A stretch of DNA of 64,000 nt from Pedobacter terrae (GCF_900100705.1 NZ_FNCH01000003.1:310001-374000), one strand, 5' to 3'; shown: positions 15,934 to 25,201, counted from the stretch's first letter. Program-made: numbers and translations. Notes: generated from the letters alone by a model not told the origin.

Positions 15934-17976
15934 ATGAAATTTAAAATCACTTCAGAATATAAACCTACCGGAGATCAGCCTAATGCGATAAAACAGCTGG
16001 TAGATGGTGTAAACGCTAACGAACATTATCAAACCTTACTAGGCGTAACGGGGTCGGGAAAAACATTTACGGTGGCCAATGTAATCGAGCAGACCCAAAA
16101 GCCCACCTTGATTTTAAGTCACAATAAAACCCTGGCCGCGCAGCTTTATGGGGAGTTTAAAAATTTCTTTCCCGAAAATTCGGTAAATTACTTTGTTTCT
16201 TACTACGATTATTATCAGCCAGAAGCCTTTATCGCTTCGAGCAATACCTATATCGAAAAAGACCTGAGCATTAACGAGGAGATCGAGAAGTTGCGTTTAC
16301 GTACCACCTCATCGCTAATGAGTGGCAGGAGAGACATTATTGTAGTATCATCTATATCGTGCATTTACGGTATGGGTAATCCGGAAGATTTTTCCCGTAT
16401 GGTTTTTCGCTTTGGTGTAGGGCTGCGGATCTCGAGAAATGCATTTTTACATAGTTTGGTCGAGATTTTATACTCGCGTACTACAACCGAATTTAAAAGG
16501 GGAACTTTTAGGGTAAAAGGCGATACCGTTGATGTTTATCCAGCTTATCTGGACCATGCCTACCGCATTTCTTTTTTTGGAGATGATATTGAAGAACTTT
16601 CGGCAATTGATCCTGTTTCAGGCAAAACCCTCGAAAAACTGGAAGATATGGCTATTTATCCGGCCAACCTTTTTGTTACGCCGAAAGACCGTTTCAATCA
16701 ATCCATTTGGGGTATCCAGGAGGAATTGGAGATCCGTAAAAATCAATTGATTGCCGACCGACACTTATTAGAAGCCAAAAGGCTGGAAGAGCGGACGAAT
16801 TTTGATCTTGAAATGATGAAAGAATTGGGTTATTGTTCCGGGATCGAAAATTATTCCCGTTTCTTTGATGGAAGACAACCTGGTATGCGGCCTTTTTGTT
16901 TACTGGATTATTTCCCTGATGATTATTTAATGGTTATTGACGAAAGCCATGTTACCGTTCCGCAGATTAGGGCCATGTATGGTGGAGACCGATCGAGAAA
17001 ATTATCATTGGTTGAGTATGGGTTCCGTTTACCGGCCGCATTAGATAACAGGCCTTTAAACTTTAACGAGTTCGAAGCACTTGCACCACAAACCATTTAT
17101 GTGAGTGCTACTCCGGCAGAATACGAATTGGAAAAATCGGAAGGTGTGGTAGTAGAACAGGTCATCAGGCCTACCGGATTATTAGACCCTGTTATAGAAA
17201 TCAGGCCTGCCATTAACCAGGTTGATGATCTTTTAGACGAAATAGACATTACGATAAAAGATGGCGGACGCATTTTAGTAACCACCTTAACCAAACGTAT
17301 GGCTGAGGAGTTAACCAAATATCTTGATCGCTTAAACATCAAAACCAGGTATATCCACTCCGAAATTAAAACTTTAGAAAGGGTAGAAATTCTGCGTGGT
17401 TTACGTTTAGGCGAATTTGATGTTTTAGTAGGTATTAACCTTTTACGTGAAGGTTTGGATTTACCAGAAGTTACTTTGGTAGCAATTTTAGATGCAGATA
17501 AAGAAGGTTTCCTAAGGTCTGAGAAATCGCTTATCCAAACCATTGGCCGTGCCGCCCGTAATGATCGTGGCCGGGTGATCATGTATGCAGATGGTATTAC
17601 GGAGAGTATGGAAAAAACCATTTCAGAAACGAACCGGCGCAGGGATATACAAATCGCCTACAATCTTGAAAATGGCATTACACCAAAAACTGTTGGCAAA
17701 TCAAGAGAAGCAATTTTAGAACAGACCTCCGTGCTCGATTTCTCGCAAAAAGCTAGTGATAATAAAGCCAGGGCCTACGTTGAAAATGCCGAAATTAGTA
17801 TTGCAGCAGACCCAATTGTACAGTATATGGGTAAAGCCGAATTGCAAAGAGCAATTGATACCACCCGTAAGGACATGCAGAAAGCAGCAAAAGATATGGA
17901 CTTTTTACAAGCTGCAAAGCTGCGTGATGAAATGTTTGCGTTAGAGAAAATGTTTAACGAAAAATTCGGCAAATAA
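15934..17976 (+). CDS. uvrB: excinuclease ABC subunit B
   Basis: A 680-residue nucleotide-excision repair helicase-like subunit that is loaded onto damaged DNA by UvrA and recruits UvrC. Walker A is GVTGSGKTFT near residues 39-48; the beta-hairpin region that probes the helix follows with VSYYDYYQPEAF; DESHV is the Walker B/DEAD-like box; FDVLVGINLLREGLDLPEV and QTIGRAARN are the helicase motifs V and VI. The C-terminal UVR coiled coil (about 640-675) that binds UvrC is present. Length is standard. The gene stands alone with its own promoter-like element. Confidence 0.97.
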   Translation: MKFKITSEYKPTGDQPNAIKQLVDGVNANEHYQTLLGVTGSGKTFTVANVIEQTQKPTLILSHNKTLAAQLYGEFKNFFPENSVNYFVSYYDYYQPEAFIASSNTYIEKDLSINEEIEKLRLRTTSSLMSGRRDIIVVSSISCIYGMGNPEDFSRMVFRFGVGLRISRNAFLHSLVEILYSRTTTEFKRGTFRVKGDTVDVYPAYLDHAYRISFFGDDIEELSAIDPVSGKTLEKLEDMAIYPANLFVTPKDRFNQSIWGIQEELEIRKNQLIADRHLLEAKRLEERTNFDLEMMKELGYCSGIENYSRFFDGRQPGMRPFCLLDYFPDDYLMVIDESHVTVPQIRAMYGGDRSRKLSLVEYGFRLPAALDNRPLNFNEFEALAPQTIYVSATPAEYELEKSEGVVVEQVIRPTGLLDPVIEIRPAINQVDDLLDEIDITIKDGGRILVTTLTKRMAEELTKYLDRLNIKTRYIHSEIKTLERVEILRGLRLGEFDVLVGINLLREGLDLPEVTLVAILDADKEGFLRSEKSLIQTIGRAARNDRGRVIMYADGITESMEKTISETNRRRDIQIAYNLENGITPKTVGKSREAILEQTSVLDFSQKASDNKARAYVENAEISIAADPIVQYMGKAELQRAIDTTRKDMQKAAKDMDFLQAAKLRDEMFALEKMFNEKFGK

Positions 17977-18080
17977 CGATTTGAAGAGACTATCCAATAA
18001 ATTGTTTGGGACAGTTGGACATCGAACTTTAACATTCAAAATAATTTTGGAATTTTGAAGCTTAAATTATACAATACAAA

Positions 18081-18278
18081 ATGGACGGGCAAAATAGAAA
18101 AGACATTTATCCAGGCTTGGAAGTCGGCATCATATTAAAGAAAGATCAGCGATCGGGAAACATCACTTACGGTGTGGTGAAAGATCTGCTTACTTCATCT
18201 GCATTTCATTCAAGAGGAATAAAAGTTAGACTTGAAGATGGTCAGGTTGGCCGCGTAGCTGAGATTGTTGAAGATTAA
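18081..18278 (+). CDS. YwbE family protein
   Basis: A 65-residue basic protein that matches the short YwbE family (DUF2196) over its whole length: NRKDIYPGLEVGIILKKDQR, SGNITYGVVKDLLTSS and HSRGIKVRLEDGQVGRV. The fold is predicted to be a small beta barrel, and the pattern of a ligand- or RNA-binding KOW-like protein has been suggested, but no role is established. It lies 104 bases after uvrB on the same strand. Confidence 0.85.
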   Translation: MDGQNRKDIYPGLEVGIILKKDQRSGNITYGVVKDLLTSSAFHSRGIKVRLEDGQVGRVAEIVED

Positions 18279-18377
18279 TGCAGCTAATAAAACCTTTATA
18301 GCCTGATTTGCGTATTATATTTGTAATCGGATTGCAATTAAAGGCCTAAAAAGTAACAAAATAAATGTTACGTCGTC

Positions 18378-18385
18378 TATATTTG
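18378..18385 (+). promoter_or_regulatory. putative -7 element TATATTTG of the DUF4834 gene
   Basis: Fits TAnnTTTG and lies 21-28 bases before the ATG at 18406. A second copy, TATATTTG at 18316-18323, is further upstream. Confidence 0.45.
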
Positions 18386-18405
18386 TAACAACAGTAATTT
18401 AAAGC

Positions 18406-18654
18406 ATGGCATTAGTAAAATTCATATTTATTGCAATATTGGTACTTTGGCTCATCAGAATGTTGATTAGGTTAATTCTGCCCATGCTGTTTAATAACCT
18501 GGCTAGCAAAATGCAGAGTCAGGCTACAGGGCAGCAGCAACAGCGGCGATCAAAACCTGAAGGTTCTATTTCTATAGATTATATGCCACCAAAACCCGAT
18601 CAAAGTAAAACAGATAAACTTGGAGATTTCGTAGACTACGAAGAAGTGAAATAA
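18406..18654 (+). CDS. DUF4834 family small membrane protein
   Basis: An 82-residue protein with one membrane segment (residues 5-32, partly amphipathic) followed by a glutamine-rich linker (QATGQQQQRR) and a C-terminal motif SISIDYMPP then LGDFVDYEEV. That layout is DUF4834, found only in Bacteroidota and without known function. It is followed at once by a strong terminator. Confidence 0.8.
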   Translation: MALVKFIFIAILVLWLIRMLIRLILPMLFNNLASKMQSQATGQQQQRRSKPEGSISIDYMPPKPDQSKTDKLGDFVDYEEVK

Positions 18655-18658
18655 AACT

Positions 18659-18686
18659 AAACCCCGAACTTGTTTCGGGGTTTTTT
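18659..18686 (+). terminator. strong terminator after the DUF4834 gene
   Basis: AAACCCCGAA (18659-18668) pairs perfectly with TTCGGGGTTT (18674-18683) across a 5-base loop and runs into a T-tract ending at 18686. Confidence 0.88.
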
Positions 18687-18716
18687 GTTAAGGTAACTCT
18701 GTTGTTAGTTCTCCTG

Positions 18717-18845
18717 TGTCATCGTCACCCTGAATTTATTTCAGGGTCTTATAGAAAATGTAAAAGCAGGCTATTATAATTGAATTTTACTTCTAATTTG
18801 TCTCGTTGAGCTGAGCGTGTACTGAGCTTGACGAAGTATCTAAAT
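18717..18845. repeat. dispersed-repeat gap
   Basis: Two fragments of the repeat families lie here. TCGTCACCCTGAATTTATTTCAGGGT has an inner hairpin ACCCTGAA/TTCAGGGT, and GTTGAGCTGAGCGTGTACTG followed by AGCTTGACGAAGTATC resembles the arms near 27.8 and 40.5 kb. No gene seen. Confidence 0.55.
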
Positions 18846-18871
18846 GCATTATGTTTTCAGCAGGCTAACAT

Positions 18872-19792
18872 TTATTTTTTTAAAATATCTTCAACAGCTC
18901 CCTGAATGTTTGGGTATTTAAAGTCAAATCCACTGTTTAGCAGTAAGGTTGGTTTAACCCACCTGCTTTTTAAAATCAGTTCCGTTTCCGTTCCGATAAT
19001 TTTTGCACCAATAGCCAATAACCAGGCTGGGGCAGGCAAGCCGAAGTTGCAACCAAAGGCCTTTCTGATGCTGTGCATCAAAACATGATTTTTAATAGCC
19101 TCTGGTGCCGTGCAATTTACCACTCCTTCAATTTCCGGATGATTGAATAACCATTCGATACTAGCTGCAGCATCCTCTTCGTGAATCCAGCTCATGTACT
19201 GTTCGCCGTTGCCTTGTTTGCCGCCCAAACCCAGTTTAACCAGGTTAAGTAAACGTGGAAAAGCGCCATCTTTCAAACCTAAAACAATACCCATTCTAAG
19301 CGCTATTTTTCGTGTATTGGGTGTATTGGTTTCAAAAAAACTGCTTTCCCAGGCTTTGCAAACTTCAATAGAGAAACCTTTTCCAATTTCGCCTGTAAAT
19401 TCATCTTGTGGGTGATCTTCTGCATGGCGGTATATGGTGGCAGAAGTAATATTGATCCAAAGTTTTGGCGGATTTTCCATTTCTTCGATCGCTTTGCCTA
19501 ATAATTGGGTGGGGATCAATCTTGAATCAAAAATTTCTTTTTTGTTTTTTTTCGTGTACCTGCAGTTTACATTCTTGCCACAAAGGTTAACCAAAAGATC
19601 TGCCCCTTGCAGGCTGTCGGTCCAATCTCCCATGGTTTTGCCGTCCCATACCAATGTTTTAATGCGGTCTTTTTCAGTTTGTGGCTTTCTGGTCAGAATG
19701 ATCACTTCATCCGCCATGTTGCTAAAATAGTTGGCCAATATGCCACCCAAATAGCCATTTCCGCCGGCCAGTATAATTTTTCCGTATTTCAT
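18872..19792 (-). CDS. TIGR01777 family NAD-dependent epimerase-like oxidoreductase
   Basis: A 306-residue short-chain-dehydrogenase-like protein. The dinucleotide loop is GGNGYLGGIL (residues 10-19). A catalytic-region stretch INITSATIYR, then a WIHEEDAAASIEWL block and the C-terminal DUF1731 part (LLNSGFDFKYPNIQGAV) define TIGR01777. The reaction is unknown. It is four bases downstream of the DCC gene, so both are in one transcript, and a palindrome shared with a GbsR-type regulator precedes the pair. Confidence 0.9.
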   Translation of the reverse strand: MKYGKIILAGGNGYLGGILANYFSNMADEVIILTRKPQTEKDRIKTLVWDGKTMGDWTDSLQGADLLVNLCGKNVNCRYTKKNKKEIFDSRLIPTQLLGKAIEEMENPPKLWINITSATIYRHAEDHPQDEFTGEIGKGFSIEVCKAWESSFFETNTPNTRKIALRMGIVLGLKDGAFPRLLNLVKLGLGGKQGNGEQYMSWIHEEDAAASIEWLFNHPEIEGVVNCTAPEAIKNHVLMHSIRKAFGCNFGLPAPAWLLAIGAKIIGTETELILKSRWVKPTLLLNSGFDFKYPNIQGAVEDILKK

Positions 19793-19796
19793 GTCG

Positions 19797-20612
19797 TTAT
19801 AAAATTAAGATTAAACCCAAAACAATTAAGCGGTAAAGTGCCCAGGTAATGCTCAACAACCAGCCTAACTTTAATAATTTACTTCTACGGATATGTTCCA
19901 AAAACATCAATCCCGCAACCATTAAAAAGTATAATAGGAAAAATAATGGCTGAAAGCTGAAGTATCCGGCCAGTATTATAACGGGCAAAAGCAAAAGCGA
20001 GCCTGCAAAAGAAATGGTCATCATATTCCCTAAGTAATCCCAAAGTTTTTCTTTTCTGTAAAAGCTAATGATCATGCCCTGAAAGAACAGCTGCCCGCCA
20101 CAGATTAAATATTCGCGGTATTTACTGCCTAATGGAACAAAGTCTGTTAAAAGATGTGCGTAATCAGTTAAAATATAAGCGGTGATGGCCCAGGTTAAAA
20201 GCAGGTACGCAATACGATAGCATAGGTTAAGAGTAGGTTGTAAGGTGTTTTCTTTAACTGCTGCCGGAATAATCACCCTACGGTTGTAAGAAATAAATGC
20301 ATAAATTTTCTGCATCAGATAAGCAAAAGGGCTAAACACCAATAAAGGGCTAAAAAAAGGCATGGCATGTGCAATAATTTTGAATAAACTTTGGATGCCG
20401 TAAGTAACCTCACCGGTTTCAGTATTGACGAGTGCGATTTCATCGGTTGCCCTTTGCCAGTCTACCAGTGGACAAGCACTTTTCGGTATTTCCTGATAAG
20501 CTTGTCTACCGTCTTGTGCCAACATGCCTGATTTTACAAAGGCTTTGGTATAGGTATGACACATTGGGCACTCATTATCAAATAAAATCACATGGTTGTT
20601 AAGTGTTTTCAT
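19797..20612 (-). CDS. DCC1-like thiol-disulfide oxidoreductase family membrane protein
   Basis: A 271-residue protein. The N-terminal DCC motif is LFDNECPMCH, with the two redox cysteines Cys15 and Cys18 in CPMC. The rest has about five membrane segments and loop residues typical of the Bacteroidota DCC proteins. It is first in a two-gene transcript with the TIGR01777 gene. The motif ACTTTCA-N8-TGAAAGT lies 18-39 bases upstream, the same as before the regulator gene, so control by that regulator is likely. The substrate is unknown. Confidence 0.85.
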   Translation of the reverse strand: MKTLNNHVILFDNECPMCHTYTKAFVKSGMLAQDGRQAYQEIPKSACPLVDWQRATDEIALVNTETGEVTYGIQSLFKIIAHAMPFFSPLLVFSPFAYLMQKIYAFISYNRRVIIPAAVKENTLQPTLNLCYRIAYLLLTWAITAYILTDYAHLLTDFVPLGSKYREYLICGGQLFFQGMIISFYRKEKLWDYLGNMMTISFAGSLLLLPVIILAGYFSFQPLFFLLYFLMVAGLMFLEHIRRSKLLKLGWLLSITWALYRLIVLGLILIL

Positions 20613-20629
20613 TTTATTTAAATTTTAAT

Positions 20630-20651
20630 ACTTTCAGTAAATAATGAAAGT
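20630..20651 (-). promoter_or_regulatory. putative operator, DCC/TIGR01777 operon
   Basis: ACTTTCA (20630-20636) and TGAAAGT (20645-20651) are perfect inverted copies around an 8-base spacer. The identical half-sites with the same spacer occur at 21323-21344 before the GbsR-type gene. Confidence 0.65.
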
Positions 20652-20654
20652 TTA

Positions 20655-20694
20655 AGTTAAAAAATAAAGCCGAACAATGGGTAAGGCTTTTTTT
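20655..20694 (-). terminator. hairpin terminator between the regulator and the DCC operon
   Basis: AAAGCC (20666-20671) pairs with GGCTTT (20685-20690). Read on the minus strand the 3' side is GGCTTTATTTTTTAA, so it can end the regulator transcript before the DCC operator. The plus strand also has a T-tract. Confidence 0.6.
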
Positions 20695-20737
20695 AGGTCT
20701 AGGGTTTAAGGCTTAGGGTAAATCTATCTTGATACTT

Positions 20738-20797
20738 GCTACTGTTATCTTGCTACTCTTGTCTCAAATCTCATGTCTCCCCTCTCAAATCTACTTA
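20738..20797. repeat. TCTCAAATCTC-type simple repeats
   Basis: The stretch has CTTGCTACTG/CTTGCTACTC and then TCTCAAATCTCATG and CTCTCAAATCTAC. The same TCTCAAATCT unit recurs near 32.34 kb (inverted) and 39.5 kb. Confidence 0.6.
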
Positions 20798-21297
20798 AAC
20801 ACTTTCAATATCGAGCCCCAAAACCAACTTTCTTCCGCTTTAAGCATCGTTTCTAAAGTTTTATCTACATTAACCGCAAGTTTGTTAATATCGCTTACTG
20901 ATTTTTTAAAGGTTTTGTACTCCGGATCTTTTTCATCGCCCACTACTGTCGATAGCTCATTTAAAACTTTTAAAACAGGTTCTAACTCTCTTTTTTTGCG
21001 TTCTTTAGCTACCTGGCGTGCAATATTCCAAACATCTTTATCGGCAAAAAAGTATTCTTTACGCTCACCTGCTTTATGTTGTTTTTCAATTAAACCCCAT
21101 CCAATTAAGTCGCGGAGCGTCATATTTGCATTTCCCCTGGAGATGCTGAGCTGTTCCATAATTTCTTCCGTAGTAAGTGCTTCAGGAGAAATTAACAATA
21201 ACGCATGTACCTGAGCCATGGTACGGTTAATTCCCCATTCGGAACCTAATTTTCCCCAGGCTTCTATGAATTTTAATTTTGCTGCTGCTAATTCCAT
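20791..21297 (-). CDS. GbsR/MarR-type transcriptional regulator
   Basis: A 168-residue winged-helix regulator. FIEAWGKLGSEWGINRTMAQ is the usual opening of GbsR/MarR proteins in Bacteroidota, followed by the helix-turn-helix part EEIMEQLSISRGNANMTLRD and the wing WGLIEKQHKAGERKEY. A longer frame starts at 21315, but its first codons overlap the region next to a palindrome, and MELAAAKLKF from 21297 matches relatives better, so 21297 is chosen. The palindrome upstream (21321-21346) suggests autoregulation; its copy before the DCC gene suggests that pair is the target. The effector is unknown. Confidence 0.88.
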   Translation of the reverse strand: MELAAAKLKFIEAWGKLGSEWGINRTMAQVHALLLISPEALTTEEIMEQLSISRGNANMTLRDLIGWGLIEKQHKAGERKEYFFADKDVWNIARQVAKERKKRELEPVLKVLNELSTVVGDEKDPEYKTFKKSVSDINKLAVNVDKTLETMLKAEESWFWGSILKVFK

Positions 21298-21320
21298 ATA
21301 CAAAAATAAAAACAATTATT

Positions 21321-21346
21321 AAACTTTCAAAAATTATTGAAAGTTT
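21321..21346 (-). promoter_or_regulatory. putative GbsR-type autoregulatory operator
   Basis: AAACTTTCAA (21321-21330) and TTGAAAGTTT (21337-21346) are perfect inverted copies with a 6-base spacer, which contains the core ACTTTCA-N8-TGAAAGT. It lies 24-49 bases upstream of the chosen start at 21297. Confidence 0.68.
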
Positions 21347-21356
21347 ATTTTTCTGA

Positions 21357-22442
21357 CTATTTGCTCCCGCGTTGAATCTCATCTAATATCATCTGCCAGT
21401 TGGTATCGTTATTATTTATTTTTTTTAACAGCTCAGCTTGTGTACCATCGAAATACACTGATAGCTTTAATACGGGCAAAGCCAAATCTGGTTTAAACAT
21501 GGTGCCAGGCGCAAATCCGGGTTCATTGTTTTTCGCCCGGTCGCGGTCGAATTTAACGGTGGTATTTACATATTCTTCATGTTGTTTTTCGCCATTAATG
21601 TACGGAATCATCCATTCCATAGATTTTTTGATTGATGATCCTTTAGGTGATTCGTAAGTGTAGAAGTTAGGTCCCTTTGCCCTATCAATCATAATAGCCA
21701 GTTTTAACATGGGTTCCAGATCATAAACATGGTAGTGCATGGCATCACGCTCTTTAAAATCCAGGCTTGGTCCGTCGGGATATAAATTGATATTGATGTG
21801 GCTTTTTAAATTATCAATGGTCCATTTGATAAAATCCTGATGGTTTAAAGTGTAACCAATTTCACCTACTTCTTTTAAACGGTGCGCGTTCCAGTTGTTA
21901 ATGGCGGTAGCTCTGCCAGCCTTCATTCGCTTGCTGTTAATCTCCGCCCATGCTGTTTCAGTTAGCCATTGTTCAACCTGTTTTTTGTCTGTACTTCGGA
22001 TATCTTTTTTGATCAGGTCGTAAGCTTCAATGGCTTTATCCAGATTGGTATCGTCAATAGGATCACCATTTGGTTTATTGATTTTTGCCCATGCAACAAG
22101 AAATTCTGCACATTTGTTTAAATATTTCCGATCACTGGTAATCCGGTATTGTAAGGCCAGTGCAAACATTTTATTCATATCTGCCAGGGCTAATCTGGTT
22201 TTCTCTTTTTTAGGATTTCCTTTTAATAAACCTTCCGTTCTGATGGTATCAATCGGCTTGGGTGTTTCGTTTAGATAGTTTAATGCCGATTTTTCAAAGC
22301 CCTGATATAGTTTTTTGGTTTGCCCATCATTTTTGATCTGCGTTTTTAGCTTTTCGATTTCATCATTATTTAAACTTACAATTTGCGCAAACGAAGAAAA
22401 AGATATGGTAGCAAGCGCAAGTGTAACGACAAACTTTCTCAT
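21357..22442 (-). CDS. alginate lyase family protein (exported)
   Basis: A 361-residue protein with a signal peptide (cleavage likely after SFAQ, residue 20). The body is mostly helical; INNWNAHRLKEVG (about 179-191) carries the Asn/His pair seen in the Alginate_lyase (PF05426) barrel, followed by YPDGPSLDFKERDAMHYHVYDLEPM, which supplies a second conserved histidine/tyrosine group. The family cleaves uronate-containing polysaccharides by beta-elimination, though many members have other or untested substrates. It lies only 10 bases before the regulator operator on the same strand. No sugar transporter or sulfatase is adjacent, so this is not a classical polysaccharide utilisation locus. Confidence 0.78.
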   Translation of the reverse strand: MRKFVVTLALATISFSSFAQIVSLNNDEIEKLKTQIKNDGQTKKLYQGFEKSALNYLNETPKPIDTIRTEGLLKGNPKKEKTRLALADMNKMFALALQYRITSDRKYLNKCAEFLVAWAKINKPNGDPIDDTNLDKAIEAYDLIKKDIRSTDKKQVEQWLTETAWAEINSKRMKAGRATAINNWNAHRLKEVGEIGYTLNHQDFIKWTIDNLKSHININLYPDGPSLDFKERDAMHYHVYDLEPMLKLAIMIDRAKGPNFYTYESPKGSSIKKSMEWMIPYINGEKQHEEYVNTTVKFDRDRAKNNEPGFAPGTMFKPDLALPVLKLSVYFDGTQAELLKKINNNDTNWQMILDEIQRGSK

Positions 22443-22535
22443 AATAAATAGGTTGAATTTTTATTATCTGTCACAAATTTAATTTTTTATTCAGCATGCA
22501 TTTCATTTATTGCTTTTTTATACCGCCCAATTTTT

Positions 22536-22543
22536 TATTTTTG
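22536..22543 (+). promoter_or_regulatory. putative -7 element TATTTTTG of the YfhO gene
   Basis: Fits TAnnTTTG, with a TTG 23 bases upstream (22510-22512), and lies 28 bases before the ATG at 22572. Confidence 0.42.
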
Positions 22544-22571
22544 ACATTCGTTTAAACTTAAACAAACCTTA

Positions 22572-25079
22572 ATGAATAACTGGTTTAATAAAAATGGCAT
22601 ACACCTGGCCATTATTGCATTTTTTGTAGTCATTACTTTTGCCTACTTCAGTCCTGTTTTAGTAGGCAAAGCGCCCGCGCAAAGCGATGTGATCCAATCG
22701 CAAGCGATGCAAAAGGAAATTATGGACTTTAAAGAAAAAGATGGTAAGGCGCCACTTTGGACCAACCAGATGTTTGGCGGTATGCCGGCTTATCAAATCT
22801 GGGTTCCTTACGCCTATAACGGAGCTACTTATGGCATTGCGTTAATCACCAAAGCCCTTCCTAATCCAACAGGTACAGTTCTGTTATTGCTGTTAGGCGC
22901 TTATTTCCTGTTTATTGTATTAAAAGTTAATCCCTGGTTGGCTGCGGCAGGTGCAATTGCCTTTACGTTTACCATGTACAATTTTGTTTTAATTGCAAGC
23001 GGACATAGCAGTAAGGCATTGGCAATTGGTTTTTTTGCGCCAATAATAGCGAGTATATTGTTAACCCTGAGGGGCAGATATTGGTATGGGGCGAGTTTGA
23101 CTGCATTATTTTTAGCCCTCGAAATCAGAACGAACCACGTTCAGATGACATATTATCTGATGTTGGCTATTTTTATATTCGTAATTGTAGAATTTTACCA
23201 GGCATTTAAAAATAAAACCATACCAAACCTGTTAAAATCATTCGCTTTTCTAGCTTTTTCGGTCGCTATTGCGATCATGATTAATGCAAGTTTGTTATGG
23301 TCTACAGCAGAGTATGCAAAAGAAACAAACCGTGGTAAATCTAATTTAACGGCTACAGAAACAGGGACTGCAGAAAAAGGTGCAGGCATGTCCAAAGAAT
23401 ATGCTTATCAGTGGAGCCAGGGCGTTGGTGAAAGTTTTACCTTTTTAATTCCTGATTTATATGGAGGTGCCTCTGGTATTGATAAACTGGTGAATCCTGA
23501 AGGCAATATGTATAAGGCTGTGGCCGAAATTACCGGAGGTGATCCCACTCAGACAACACAAGCTATTCAGCAGTTGGGTGGACAATTAAATATGCAACAG
23601 TATTGGGGAGAGAAACCATTTACACAAGGTGGTTATTACTTCGGTGCAATTATCTGCTTTTTATTTGTTTTTGGATTATTCGTAGTGCGTAGTCGGTTAA
23701 AATGGTGGATACTAGCAACAACAGTATTATTTATACTGCTTTCTTTCGGCCGCCACTTCCCGCTTATAAGCGATTTATTCTTTGATTATTTTCCACTATA
23801 CAATAAGTTTAGAGCGGTTGAATCAATTTTGGCCGTAGTTGGTTTAATGGTTCCAATATTGGCCATTTTAGCCATTAAGGAAATCCAGGATGGAAATATC
23901 GAGCAAAAAATACTAATCAAAAAATTAACCTGGTCTGCCGCCATTACCGGTGGTTTTGCTTTAATTGTAGCCATTGTGCCTACACTGTTTTTCAGTTTTA
24001 AAGCATCAAACCATATGCAGATTGTGCAGGCCTTAACGCAGACTTTGCAGAATAATGCAGGTGTTGCGCAAAAGATAGCAAATGGATTGGTAGAAGATAG
24101 AATTGCAATAGGTCGTGCAGATGCGCTGCGTTCATTCTTTTTTGTGGTTATCGGTTTCGGAATAGTTTGGGCATTTATTACCAAAAAATTAAACACGCAA
24201 CTGGCTTTAGGGTTATTAGCATTGGCTGTTTTGGTAGATATGTGGCAGGTAGACCGTAGATATTTGAATAACCAAAACTTTGAGTACAAAAAAACGGCTT
24301 CAGATTTCTTTAAGCCAAGAGACGTTGATAATTTTATTATGGCAGATAAAGACCCGGATTTTAGGGTGTATGATGCTTCCATAAATACTTTTAGTGATGC
24401 GAGCACCTCTAACTTTCATAAAACAGTTGGTGGTTATCATGCGGCTAAACTGAAACGTTTTGATGAGCTCATTCAGCACCAGTTTACTAAAAGTGTTAAT
24501 CAAGACGTTCTTGACATGTTAAATACCAAGTACATCATTACACAGGATCAGCAAAACGGATCGTATAAAATGCAGCGTAATCCAACAGCAGCGGGTAATG
24601 CCTGGTTTGTACAAAGTGTACAGTTTGCTAAAAATGCTGATGAAGAGATGAAGGGAATCAGCAGTTTTGATGCGAAAAAAGAAGCTATTGTTGACGAAAG
24701 GTTCAAAAATCTGATTGATACTAAGCGATTAGGAACCGGTCAGGAAGGTTTTATTAAATTAACCAGTTATAATCCTGATCATTTAACTTACGAATACTCA
24801 ACCGCTAAAGATGCAATTGCCGTGTTTTCGGAAATCTATTACGATAAGGGCTGGAAAATGTATGTTGATGAAGTAGAGAAGCCATACTTTAGAGCCGATT
24901 ATGTTTTACGTGCGGCACAATTAGAGGCAGGTAACCATAAACTTGAGTTTATTTTCCATCCAACGTCATATTACACCGGAGAGAAAATCTCTTTAGCAGG
25001 ATCGATCTTGTTACTGGCCGGATTAGGTTTTGGATTTTACTCAGAAGAAAAAAAGAAAAAGAAAGCGGTTAAAGCTTAA
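22572..25079 (+). CDS. YfhO family giant membrane protein
   Basis: An 835-residue protein with about a dozen membrane segments over the first 540 residues, a large extracytoplasmic region (about 560-800) and a last membrane segment followed by EEKKKKKAVKA at the C-terminus. FGGMPAYQIW and the conserved ALIIR-like helices place it in YfhO, a GT-C-like family in which some members of other bacteria help glycosylate lipoteichoic acid or lipids. The Bacteroidota homologues are uncharacterised. It stands alone with its own promoter-like element and terminator. Confidence 0.85.
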   Translation: MNNWFNKNGIHLAIIAFFVVITFAYFSPVLVGKAPAQSDVIQSQAMQKEIMDFKEKDGKAPLWTNQMFGGMPAYQIWVPYAYNGATYGIALITKALPNPTGTVLLLLLGAYFLFIVLKVNPWLAAAGAIAFTFTMYNFVLIASGHSSKALAIGFFAPIIASILLTLRGRYWYGASLTALFLALEIRTNHVQMTYYLMLAIFIFVIVEFYQAFKNKTIPNLLKSFAFLAFSVAIAIMINASLLWSTAEYAKETNRGKSNLTATETGTAEKGAGMSKEYAYQWSQGVGESFTFLIPDLYGGASGIDKLVNPEGNMYKAVAEITGGDPTQTTQAIQQLGGQLNMQQYWGEKPFTQGGYYFGAIICFLFVFGLFVVRSRLKWWILATTVLFILLSFGRHFPLISDLFFDYFPLYNKFRAVESILAVVGLMVPILAILAIKEIQDGNIEQKILIKKLTWSAAITGGFALIVAIVPTLFFSFKASNHMQIVQALTQTLQNNAGVAQKIANGLVEDRIAIGRADALRSFFFVVIGFGIVWAFITKKLNTQLALGLLALAVLVDMWQVDRRYLNNQNFEYKKTASDFFKPRDVDNFIMADKDPDFRVYDASINTFSDASTSNFHKTVGGYHAAKLKRFDELIQHQFTKSVNQDVLDMLNTKYIITQDQQNGSYKMQRNPTAAGNAWFVQSVQFAKNADEEMKGISSFDAKKEAIVDERFKNLIDTKRLGTGQEGFIKLTSYNPDHLTYEYSTAKDAIAVFSEIYYDKGWKMYVDEVEKPYFRADYVLRAAQLEAGNHKLEFIFHPTSYYTGEKISLAGSILLLAGLGFGFYSEEKKKKKAVKA

Positions 25080-25100
25080 CTGCATTATTGAAATATATTT

Positions 25101-25134
25101 AAACCCCGTGGGATTTGATCTTACGGGGTTTTTT
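25101..25134 (+). terminator. terminator after the YfhO gene
   Basis: AAACCCCGT (25101-25109) pairs perfectly with ACGGGGTTT (25123-25131), then TTTTG. It is 22 bases after the stop. Confidence 0.82.
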
Positions 25135-25201
25135 GTTTTTAATCAAGAGCCGATGTTCGAAGTCGATCATCTGTTTCTATGTGTCATTCGTTTACTTTTT
25201 C

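Noticed and set aside
16529..17621. Open frames in other frames of uvrB on both strands
   Set aside because: uvrB is complete with all motifs; these overlapping frames lack motifs and reflect the codon pattern of the real gene.
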